Shown in pieces: positions 22,936 to 32,345 of a DNA stretch of 64,000 bases. The notes under the pieces are model-generated. The model searched no databases, was not told the origin of the DNA, and was given only the letters and a program-made list of their open reading frames with translations. Within the stretch, counting starts at the first letter, position 1; every line of letters begins with the position of its first letter. The translations under genes were made by a program, and so were the position numbers. Origin of the DNA: Cryptomeria japonica (Eukaryota; Streptophyta; Pinopsida; Cupressales; Cupressaceae); assembly GCF_030272615.1 (NCBI RefSeq), contig NC_081412.1:20995932-21059931 (forward strand), given 5' to 3'.

Positions 22936-22964
22936 ATGTTTTTAATCTCACTTATAGTAGATCA

Positions 22965-23176
22965 TGTTAGGATAATCGGTGAACAATTGAGAGTAGGGGG
23001 TGAATCAGTTGTTAACAAATTATAACATTTAATCCACAATACAACCTTAAACCAGAGCACATAAATATTCAAATACCGGTAAAGCAGAAACAAATGCCGG
23101 TAGACATAGATACAGGTAAACAATGTAACTCAACAATTAAAAAGATAATCAATGCTAAGCAACCATACCACATAAC
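22965..23176 (-). repeat. Copia-E 3' LTR, inner piece (left of N2)
   Basis: Starts TGTTAGGATAATCGGTGAAC and matches 36603-36790 (gttaacaaattataacattt; aaaccagagcacataaata). Its last bases, ccacataac, are the first half of the R/U5 box that N2 splits. Confidence 0.88.
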
Positions 23177-24344
23177 TGATGGAATTTTTGATGATTGATA
23201 TTGTGATTGTCATTGATGGACACACACTTGCTTTGAGATCCATTTTTGTTTGTATGAGTTAAAGCTCAACCGGTATTTGTTCCAACTGGTATGATGTATT
23301 ATAGTCTTTAGACTATCGGTGTTTTGCAGAAAGTGTTTACCGGTCTCAAGCGGTATGAAGACCCCAGGCGGTTTGAGGATCTCAAGCGGTATGAAGGAAT
23401 GAAGCGGCACAACTCATATTTCCCAGTCTTCATTTTGTGAAACCAGCAACCGGTATTTTGCTTAAACCGGTATTTTGTTTGAATTGGTAATACTCTGTGA
23501 TGAGTTGCCAACCGACATTTTGTGATGAGTTACCATCCACCGATTGTTTGGCGGTGCCAACACTTTGGTGGTGCATTTGTGTCGTGTTACCAAAAATGTC
23601 CAGATGCATTGAACCTAGAAAATTGTATTGTAATCCTATTGGACCAACATGAAATCAGATTCCTTTTTAAGGACATCATGTCTAGGGTTTTAGGGTCTGG
23701 TTGCTAGGGTTTAAGGTGGTTGATGAGTTTTTGTAAGTGCGATCATAGAAGAGAAGTTCAGGTCTGCGAGAGAAGGTAGAGTGTGAATGTGTTGAAGACT
23801 GAAGTAATGTTGGAATGCATTAGGAATGAGCTATCAAGGATCTAACCAAGCAATCTGTGCTATTTGCTAGATCACTCACTTGTTGATTACTCACATCTTC
23901 GACAAGTCTGAAGCCCTTAACCGGGTAGGCCCAAAAAGCCTTTTGTAAATCCTCTAACAAGGTGGTTCACATCTGTGGATCTAAAATCTTCTAGAAAGGT
24001 AGTCTTTAATCGGACTTATCTCTTAACAAAGATTGAGATTCCTAACAGGATCTGTTCTGGTAAAGAACACTGGATGACCTTAACTGGTCTAGTTCCTATT
24101 CTACAAATAGTTACTTGTGAGTTTCATCTCATCATGGTTTTTCCCATATCGGTTTCCACATCAAATATCTTGTGTTATGGTGTTATTGCTCCTATGGGTG
24201 AATGCCTTATTTTCTATTTGGTTTGCGTATGTGTTAACCGGTTTGTTTGTAAAACTATTTTACTAGTTTATTGCTAGACTATTAAGGTGTTTAAGTACAA
24301 TATTTTTTGGAATACTAATTCACCCCCCCTCTTAGTATTCATCA
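23177..24344 (+). repeat. N2 5' LTR
   Basis: Starts TGATGGAATTTTTGATG (3' copy TGTTGGCATTTTTGATG) and ends AGTATTCATCA. U3 has near-repeats of ctcaagcggtatgaag (23344-23413). R/U5 box: tcatggtttttcccatatcgg, about 24132-24152, then cttgtgttatggtg. Terminal motif: aattcaccccccctcttag, about 24318-24336. Confidence 0.9.
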
Positions 24345-24346
24345 AT

Positions 24347-24360
24347 TGGTATCAGAGCCA
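24347..24360 (+). promoter_or_regulatory. N2 primer-binding site
   Basis: TGGTATCAGAGCCA, a perfect match to the complement of the initiator tRNA-Met 3' end, two bases after the LTR. It shows the element still carries the cis signal for reverse transcription. Confidence 0.92.
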
Positions 24361-24394
24361 ACCTTTCTATAAGTTTAACCACTTGGAAAGAGAT

Positions 24395-25672
24395 ATGGGG
24401 GAATACACTGTGAGGGAACTTACTCATCGGCTCACTCAGTTTGAGCAAGCCTATGATGAACTTATGGTCAAATATAAGGCCTCTCAGGCAAAAAGGAGAG
24501 AACATGCTGAAAAACTGATGGAGCTAACTAAAAATAGTTCCTTTGATGAAGCAGACATGGAGGCCCTAATTCAAGAAGTAGAAAATTTTAATGAATCCAA
24601 TTCCAACCTAAGAAAGGAGTTGGAAGGACTGATTATCCGAATGTGTCAAGAGCTTGAGAACTGGAGGAAAGTTGAAGATCTTGTAAAAGACAGAGATCAT
24701 GAGATCTCCAAGTTAAAACAAGAAATCAGTGCCCTAACTGCTCAACTCCATGCGAGCAAAGTGGAAAAGGAAGACATGCAAGGAGAACTGAACATAGCCA
24801 TCCTCGAGAATGCAAACTTGATGGAAACAAATGCTGCTATTTCCAAAGAACTCTCTGAGTCAAAGGGAATACTTGCTAAGTTCAACAAGAGTACTGTTAA
24901 GCTAGAGAAAAATCTTGAATCGACCAAACCTATCAAGAATACTGATGGACTTGGTTACTCTGGTCATGAGGAAGGTGAGACCTCTGGTGCAAATGCTGAA
25001 GCATCAAAGAAGCAACCAACATTCAAAGGTAAAGGTAAGGAAAAGTTCAAACATGTTTGCTTTAACTGTCTTAAAGAAGGACATATTGCTAATGTGTGTA
25101 GGAGCAAAGCCTACAATAATTTTCTTTACTTTATGAACAATGTACCTAGATCCAATAAGTTCAATGGTAATTGTTATGCATGCAACAAATTTGGGTATAG
25201 AGCATCTGAATGCAGGTTTGTTATGAACAACACTAGAAGATATCCTCAGAGGACTCAAGGAGTTGGTCCGGAACCTTTTGTGAACCAGAATCCCAATCGG
25301 TTTAATACCTTTAATCATTAGCCAGGTAGTGGTGGCTATCAAGTGACAACCAAATGGAGAGAAAATTGTTTGATTTGTCATTGTCATGGTCACACTGCTG
25401 CAACATGCAGGAGGAAGAACAGTAACATGAATAATGGACCATGGAGAGCACCTGGAATGGTCTACTATCATTGCAACAAACCGGGTCACATTGCAAGATT
25501 CTGCAGAACAAGAAAGAACATATCGGATGACATACCGGTCACTCTGGAAGGAAAAATTGATGTTGAAACTATTCAAGCGGATATGAACAAAACTTGGAAA
25601 AAGAAACCAGGAGTGTTGCAAGAAGAACCGGTTTCTGCACCTAGTGTGGAAATTTCGGAACCGGCAAACTAA
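24395..25672 (+). pseudogene. N2 ORF1: coiled-coil / zinc-knuckle Gag-like protein (one stop)
   Basis: ATG at 24395 (MGEYTVRELTHRLTQFEQ), 35 bp past the PBS, begins a frame of about 425 codons with a single TAG at 25319. Residues 1 to ~185 are a long charged coiled coil. The motif NTDGLGYSGHEEGETSG follows, then a Lys-rich linker and four knuckle-like repeats: CFNCLKEGHIANVC, CYACNKFGYRASEC (His to Tyr), CLICHCHGHTAATC and YYHCNKPGHIARFC (first Cys to Tyr). The C-terminal tail GKIDVETIQADMNKTWKKK is shared with N3. It resembles only the C-terminal half of Copia-B Gag. A nucleocapsid/RNA-binding role is inferred. Confidence 0.85.
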
Positions 25673-26114
25673 GCTACAAAAAGCTTAGGGGGAGCAAACG
25701 GTGAAATATCTCAAACCCGTAGTTGATACCGATAAAAGACCTTAACCAGTATGAGATACCTGTCAGTTGGCAGAAGATCGGAAATGGTAAAAGGCAAATT
25801 AGGGTTTACGCCCTAATAGTGGAGCATTTATTATGGTAGGTGGAGAACCTGTTTAAAAGGAATTTTCAAATCATTTCTCACTTATCATTTTTTGAGCGAA
25901 GAAGTTTTTCAAGTGTAGAGTGAAGAAAAGTGATTTGCATTGCGATTCAAAGAATTTATCAAAATCCTAAAGAAGAATTTGAGGCAATCATCTATTGGAA
26001 AAGTGTAGAACGCAAAGCGGTATTTCTGCAATCGAAGGAGTGTGTGGTGAAGTTCAAGTTGCGAAGCCCTAAATCTCGATTTACAAAGGTAATTTTCAAA
26101 ATTCTCTATTTATC
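25673..26114 (+). other. N2 spacer between ORF1 and ORF2
   Basis: 442 bp without a convincing gene. A purine run (cttagggggagcaaac, about 25684-25699) lies just after ORF1. The same spacer exists in N1 and N3. Confidence 0.45.
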
Positions 26115-29100
26115 ATGGCTTTCGCATCACATGCTAGTTCTAGTGCACCTGTTGATTATGTTGATTTCATCAAACAAAAGGCAAAATACAATGCCCTATC
26201 CCTAGTACCCGCTGTAGTTATAGTGGAGGAAGGAATTTCTGATTACATAAACTATAAAATTGAAGACCTAGGGTCTCTTGTAATCCATTCCCAGTTGATT
26301 TTGTTTTGTGAGAAGGATAAGAAGATTAAACCAGAATTTAGCATTCTGGAAAAGAAGAAACTTCACAACGCAGTCTATTTTCTTGAAGAATTTTCAGATG
26401 ATCACATTCACACCATTCTGAGCAGAGTGCACGGTGATAAAATGTACTTAGAGCGGATGCATGACATCACACTAGAAGCGATTCATTCTGTCACCAGTTT
26501 TTGTAACACAGGGGAAGTGCCAGCCCTAAGGAAGGTCAGTAAGACTGAAATGTCCAAGCTCACCAGTTCAGTGAGCGACTCACATGGAATGACCATCAAC
26601 TCAATGAAGGATGATCTGGTCAAGTATGTCTGCATGGTGATAGGCTACTAGACGTTCTCTGCTAGCAGAATTAATTCTATCTCTGCTACAATGGTAAATG
26701 CTACTGACAGGATGATCAAGGATGATGCATTGTTTGATATGTGCACTTGTATGCAAAGACAACTTCTGTTGAATCTTAATTTGATCAAACAGGACAATGC
26801 ACTAAGATTTAAGTTTAGAAAACTACTGGTTGGGTTGTTCTTTTACTTCCAAGGCTATTTTCCAGGAGTAGGTGACATTCAGTGGTCTGCCGACCAACCG
26901 GTGACAAAGCAAATCAAGGAAAGTCTACAAGTGGTAGGAACTGGCTATCCGGAAGTACTGAACAAGTATTTTGATGAGTTCAGAAGCAAGATGATCCTAA
27001 GGATGAGGATATCCAGTGACATTGTCAAGAAATACAAAGAGGACATCTGCTTTATCATCAAAGTGGATGAATGCATAATGGAGGCCCTTGAGCCCAGACA
27101 AGAAGAAGTGGAGCCTATGGGCTATGAGGTAATGTATGATATGCTGGATGGGTATGCTTCTACCCTAATTGCCTCACCCCTTGATCCTAATGAAAAGAGA
27201 ACCGACACCTATTTGGAAAGTGTTACACCAGTTGTAGAACCCTTTGTAAAGAAAGGAAAGGTAGTACCTTCAACATCGACACCGGTTACTGCAGCCAGTC
27301 CCAAAGTGACCAAGCAGTCACCAGCTAAGAAGAAACTGGAAGCATCACCTGCCAAAGTCTTTGAGAGGAAGCGGAAGACAAAAAACAATACACCATACTC
27401 AGAAGAAACTATGTCAGAAGAACTGCCTAAGAAGACCACGCAAATGAGGAAAAAGACAAAGAATTAACCGACAACATCTGCACCGGTAAATATTGATATT
27501 TCTTCTTATAAACCTTTGTCACACTGTCAAAGGACAATCAAGAATGTTAGAAGAAAATTGCTTGGTGATCTGAAAGAATACTTTGATGATTTCAATGACA
27601 ATGAGCAAGAGGAAGTAGAACAGGAAGTTATTCAATATTTATGTGTTAATGACCGGTCACTATCAGAAATTAGATCTAAGGCACCTAATTCTTTGTATAA
27701 TTCTTTAGATAACAAATGGCGCATTGCCATAGAAATGGAACAGGAAATAAGAGAGGAAGTATTTGCACACTATTTTCCTGATGTGTCTAATTTAGAACTT
27801 TTTGAAGTTATGAAAAAATACAAAGGTCTCTTCTTTATGCAAAGAAGGAGACTCCTGTTGCTAGAAGGAAAAGTTATTGAAGTGGTTAAAGACACCCACT
27901 CTCATGACAAGGCTGCTCTGTGATTGCACAATGTATTTGAAGCCAACAAAAAGGCTGAGCAAGAACCAGAAATATCAAAACCAGATGAAGTATATGATAG
28001 TGAAGGGGAACCTGTCACTGAACAAATGGAACCCATTGACGTTGATGCCCTAGGTGGTGAAAAAGTTACTCAGGATACACCATTAGAAGGAACAGGACAT
28101 GAGAAGCAGGTAGAAGAAGAAAAGAAGCAACAGGAAGCAGAAAAGAAGAAACAGGCAGATCAAGAGGAAAAGAGAAGGGAGGAGGATAAGAGAAAAGAAG
28201 AGGAAAATAGGAAAGAGGAAGAGGATAAGAGAAAAGAAGAGGAAAAGAGGAAAGAGGAAGAGGATAAAAGAAAAGAGGTAAAAAAGAAGAAGAAGGAAGA
28301 GGAAAAGAAAGAAGAGGAGAAGAAGAGAAGAGAAGAGGAAAATAAGAAACAAGAGGAAGAGAAGAAGAAGGAAGAGGAGAAGCAGAAAGAGGAAGAGAAG
28401 AAATAGAAAGAGGAGAAGAGGAAGAAGGAAGAGGAGAAGAAGAAGGATGAAGAAGAGAAGAAGCAGAAAGATGAAGAGAAGAGACAAGAAGAAGCGAAAA
28501 GAAAGAAAGAAGAAGAGGAGCAGAGGAAGGCTCAAGAAGATAAGCAAAAAGCCAAGGACAAGGAAGCAACGACAAAGAGCACACAGGTGGAGACCCCAAT
28601 GGCAACCAGTAGTCAGGCTAAACTAGCTAACATTGATAGTCCCATTGACCTCCAATCTGCAAATGAAATAGAGTTGCTCCAAAGCATTAAGGTTTCTCAA
28701 GAATGCATGGAAGTGATAAGGAGGAAAAAGGAGCAAGATGTGATCCAAGCTGCGGTGGACACTCTTACCGGTTTGATACCTAGTACGAACCTTCCCAGTA
28801 CCGATTCCTCACTTGCACAATTGAAGCTCCTATGCACAATTGTAGAAGATCGGGTGCAAAGCTTGGAAGAGGTTGCAGAAGCAATTGCCAAGAAGGAACA
28901 TCAAAAGGCTCTGAAAACTGCCTTGGTGAAAAAGTTAACAGACCTCCGGTCTGATCTGCAGAAGGCACAGAAGGACATTAGAGATGCAATGAATGCGGGC
29001 AATCTACTACTCAACAAGATTTGTCAATGTCATTTATTTTGTGATGATGTGCTCACTCAGAAGGACAAACTGCAAACTCATATGCTGTCATTTATTAGCA

Positions 29101-29453
29101 CCTTCAAGATGCCATATTACTCCTTCTCCACATATGGACAAATTGCTCACCGGTTTCAACTTTAGTATGCAAGAATAGAGGCAGAGATAAGCAACCAGAC
29201 ACATAATTTGCAGGAACTTCAAATGGTCCTACTGCCATGACTACAAATTCTCCAGAAATGCTACCTTAATATAGATGCCCTAACGGTTACTCAAGATATG
29301 AGTACCATGGATGCCATGGAGGAGCAAGTTTATCAGATGCAAACAGAGCATGAGGTTGCTACTTCATTTCTTGAATCATGGTCTTTATCCATGAAGACAT
29401 TTATGCAGGAATTTAAACTAGTTTTTGACAAGTTTCACTCTTTATTGTCATAA
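26115..29453 (+). pseudogene. N2 ORF2: long conserved protein of unknown function (1112 codons, few stops)
   Basis: ATG at 26115 (MAFASHASSSAPVDYVDF). One frame is kept to TAA at 29451-29453; in-frame stops at about 26649, 27465, 27921, 28404, 29163 and 29238 look like decay because coding resumes in the same frame. Order: an N-terminal region with LSRVHGDKMYLE (aa ~102-113) and LLVGLFFYFQGYFPGVG (aa ~236); a basic linker with RKRKTK; a central region SHCQRTIKNV...LYNSLDNKWRIAIEMEQ (aa ~525), VFAHYFPDVSNLELFE and FMQRRRLLLLEGK; a Lys/Glu-rich single-helix-like stretch (28090-28560); and a helical C-terminus (ETPMATSS..., LESWSLSMKTFMQEF). No polymerase, nuclease or transmembrane signature is visible. 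N3 is the closer relative, N1 the more distant. Confidence 0.8.
28090..28560 (+). repeat. GAA/GAG-rich low-complexity tract coding Lys/Glu repeats
   Basis: Nearly pure purine sequence (gaagaggaaaag variants) encoding KEEEK/KRKEE repeats inside ORF2. The long Leu/Ser-rich ORFs on the other strand here are by-products of composition. N3 has a shorter version (about 53640-53920, complementary strand); N1 has only an acidic region. Confidence 0.85.
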
Positions 29454-29735
29454 ACTCTTTAAATCAGTTATTAATGTTAACAGAACAGGAGTTATTCAGC
29501 TATACTTTGTCATTGTTGGTAAAGGGGGAGAAGTATTCTGGTATTTAAAATTTTGATGCATACTATGTATACTTTCATATTATTTCTGTTAAAGAGTAGT
29601 ATACATTGTATTTTCTGCAAAAGGGATAGTGTATATACTTAGGGGGAGTAATTTTGATTATGGCATATTTTTGATGTAAAACACTTAGATGTCAAAATTT
29701 TCCTAAGTGTTGCCATCAATGCAAAAGGGGGAGAT
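29454..29735 (+). repeat. N2 multiple polypurine tracts
   Basis: PPT-like runs aaagggggag (29521), agggggag (29641) and the functional aaaagggggagat (29723-29735) next to the 3' LTR, embedded in TATAC-rich sequence like that of N1. Confidence 0.75.
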
Positions 29736-30913
29736 TGTTGGCATTTTTGATGATTGATGTTGTGATTGTCATTGATGGACACACACTTGCTTTGAGATCA
29801 CTTTTTGTTTGTATGAGTTAAAGCTCAATCGATATTTGTTCCAACCGGTATGATGTATTATAGTCTTTAGACTATCAGGGTTTTGCAGAAAGTGTTTACC
29901 GGTCTCAAATGGTATGAAGACCCCAAGCGGTTTGAGGATCTCAAGCGGTACGAAGGAACGAAGTGGCACAACTCATATTTCCCAGTCTTCATTTTGTGAA
30001 ACCAGCAACCGGTATTTTTCTTCAACCAGTATTTTGTTTGAACCAATAATACTTTGTGATGAGTTACCAACTGACATTTTGTGATGAGTTACCATTCACC
30101 GATTGTTTGGTGGTGCCGACACTTTGGAGGTGCATTTGTGTCATGTTACCAAAAGTGTCTAGATGCATTGAACCTAGAAAATTGTATTGTAATCCTATTG
30201 GACCGACATGAAATCAAATTCCTTTTTAAGGACATCATGTCTAGGGTTTTAGGGTGTAATTGCTAGGGTTTAAGGTGGTTGATGAGTTTTTGTAAGTACG
30301 ATAATAGAAGATTAGGTCTGTGAGAGAAGGCAGAGTGTGAATGTGTTGAAGACTGAAGTAATGCTAGAATGCATTAGGAATGAGCTATCAAGGATCTAAC
30401 CAAGCAATCTGTGCTATTTGCTAGATCACTCACTTGTTGATTACTCACATCTTCGACAAGTCTGAAGCCCTTAACCGGGTAGGCCCAAAAAGCCTTTTGT
30501 AAATCCTCTAACAAGGTGGTTCACATTTGTGGATCTAAAATCCTCTAGTAAGGTAGTCTTTAATCGGACTTATCTCCTAACAGAGATTGAGATTCCTAAC
30601 AGGATCTGTTCTGGTAAAGAACATTGTATGACCTTAACCAGTTTGACCTTAACCGGTCTAGTTCCTATTCTGCAGATAGTTACTTGTGAGTTTCATCTCA
30701 CCATGGTTTTTCCCATTTGGGTTTCCACATCAAATATCTTATGTTATGGTGTTATTTCTCCTGTGGGTGAATGCCTTATTTGCTATTTGGTTTGCATATG
30801 TGTTAACTGGTTTGTTTGTTAAACTGTTTTACCGGTTTACTGGTAGATTGGTAAGGTGTTTAAGTACAATATTTTTTGGAATGCTAATTCACCCCCCCTC
30901 TTAGTATTCATTA
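29736..30913 (+). repeat. N2 3' LTR
   Basis: Starts TGTTGGCATTTTTGATG and ends AGTATTCATTA (5' copy ATTCATCA). Collinear with 23177-24344. R/U5 box near 30700-30750; poly-C motif near 30887-30905. Confidence 0.9.
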
Positions 30914-31989
30914 ATTACACCATGATTTGTACGTTGAAAACCTGGAAAGGAAAAAACCACGATGGGAAGCCTACCCATAGTCAGATGATACTTCTGCAAA
31001 AAGTATGTGTTACAATGAGGGACCTGCACATGCAGGAAGGCAAACTACCTAGAGCATACTGCTCATTGCAAAAGATTCTCACTGACTATAGAGGTTAAAA
31101 CCACCTCAAGATAAATGGACAAAAATCCGATAGAGTGAATTGCCAGAGATAGCATCTACCATGCCTAATTATAGTCTCGGTTAAGCTCAATACCAGAGGC
31201 CTTTGACCTCTTCCTTAATCCCAATTAGGTCACCTATGATCGACCCAATCCTTTGCATAAGATATTACAATTCATGACCACGATACCTGATCTACAATGA
31301 GATCTTACAATCATTTATACCAACCCTAAGACCTAAACCAACTAGGTTGGCCACCTAAAAGATATTACAATAAGATCATAAATCCATTTTACAATGATAT
31401 GCCATGTTGTCTTAAGACCAAAACAACAATTACAAATCCATAAATCATCCCAAAACATCTCGGTAACATGTGGAGTACATGTTAACATGATACTGGTTCA
31501 TAACGTAGATAGGCACTAGACCTATTCTGAGTCCACCACGCTAAAGCAATATCTTCAAGCAGTTGAAGCATGATCAAAGAACATCTTCAGAATCATAAAA
31601 TCCATCTAGAAGCTGCACCAACACTACTTATGCATCTTGTCATGATTCCTCAGTGAAAGCTCTACTGGTAAAACCTTAAACCAATGCTAGTAAGGGTTTA
31701 AAAGAGTGTATGATAGCATATGATTACCAAGTCAATACCAATTGACCAAAACATGCTCTAGAAGCATGTATCACATGTAACCAAATATACTCCATAAATA
31801 GAAACATGTCGGAAGTGTTCAACAGATAATCTTCTATTGGTAACACTAGATCTTCTATCGGCAACCAAAACCTATGTGTCAGTAACCATCCATAACAACT
31901 AGTGCTGGTAACCAGCCATAATAGCTAGTGTTGACATCAATGACAAAACATCAATGCAACACATAATAAATTCATCTATAATGCCAAAA
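30914..31989 (-). repeat. Copia-E 3' LTR, outer piece (right of N2)
   Basis: Resumes with the second half of the R/U5 box (accatgatttgtacgttg) and aligns with about 36795-37834. Ends aatgccaaaa (other copy aatgccaaca) beside the PPT. Together with 22965-23176 it makes one LTR. The right LTR (36603-37834) lacks about 55-60 bp around the point where N2 inserted. Confidence 0.85.
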
Positions 31990-32345
31990 AATCTCCCCCT
32001 TTGGCATTGATGACAACACTAGATGTGAAAAACATCTAAGTACCAAGAAGTGCCAAACAAGCCTCCCCCTATGGAAGACAACCAAGAATCTGTGTGAATG
32101 ATATCTCTGTAAAGTTCTGAATAAATCTCTCCCCCTAATGTATACAACTCCTTTTAATTTTTTTTCATATCAATATCTTCTCCCCCTTTGACATCAATGC
32201 CAAAAATCTGACAAAAAAATCAAAGCAATAATGTAAACCTCAAAATCACAAAGTTGACTACTCCCTCTGAGTAGTAGCACCACTCATCAATGCCAGAATG
32301 AATAATATCTTTGATAATTCATGCCAGACTGATGACAAATTGCAT
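31990..32345 (-). repeat. Copia-E multiple polypurine tracts
   Basis: On the plus strand: atctccccctttggc (31990), cctccccctatgg (32062), ctctccccctaatg (32129) and ttctccccctttgac (about 32178). These are four AGGGGGAG-type runs on the element strand; the first abuts the LTR. No gene in the stretch. Confidence 0.75.

Larger units (their letters stand above)
19382..22964 (+). mobile_element. Gypsy-G, 5'/central part: retropepsin plus G-patch element
   Basis: A Ty3/gypsy-type remnant interrupted at 22964/22965 by Copia-E and resuming at 37835 (flanking words gatca / aatca, four of five bases alike). It encodes a long repeat-rich region, a retropepsin and a G-patch. No RT, RNase H or integrase is seen on either side of Copia-E. 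Copia-B lies against its left edge, so the 5' LTR is outside the window or lost. The stretch 19382-19736 holds no supportable gene. Confidence 0.7.
23177..30913 (+). mobile_element. N2: complete non-autonomous two-ORF LTR retrotransposon
   Basis: The only fully contained, uninterrupted copy of the family: 5' LTR 23177-24344, perfect PBS, ORF1, spacer, ORF2, PPTs, 3' LTR 29736-30913, 7.7 kb in all. Flanks are ataac (23172-23176) and attac (30914-30918). Removing the element and one flank copy restores ccacataacaccatgattt, a normal form of the R/U5 box of these LTRs, so the boundaries are well supported. No pol genes are present. LTRs differ by about 4-5% over the first 200 bp (hand count). Confidence 0.9.

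Noticed and set aside
24347-24360. tRNA gene at the tRNA-like sequence
   Set aside because: Only the complement of the tRNA 3' end is present (a primer-binding site); no cloverleaf follows. The same holds for the other PBS sites.
28066-28605. Leu/Ser/Pro-rich ORFs on the minus strand
   Set aside because: By-products of the GAA/GAG-rich tract coding Lys/Glu repeats in N2 ORF2 on the plus strand. The same applies to the plus-strand ORFs near 53600-54054 over N3 ORF2.
26115-29453. ORF2 of family N as an envelope-like gene of the Sirevirus type
   Set aside because: No signal peptide or transmembrane segment is visible; the protein is charged, with coiled-coil and Lys/Glu stretches. Also there is no pol upstream.
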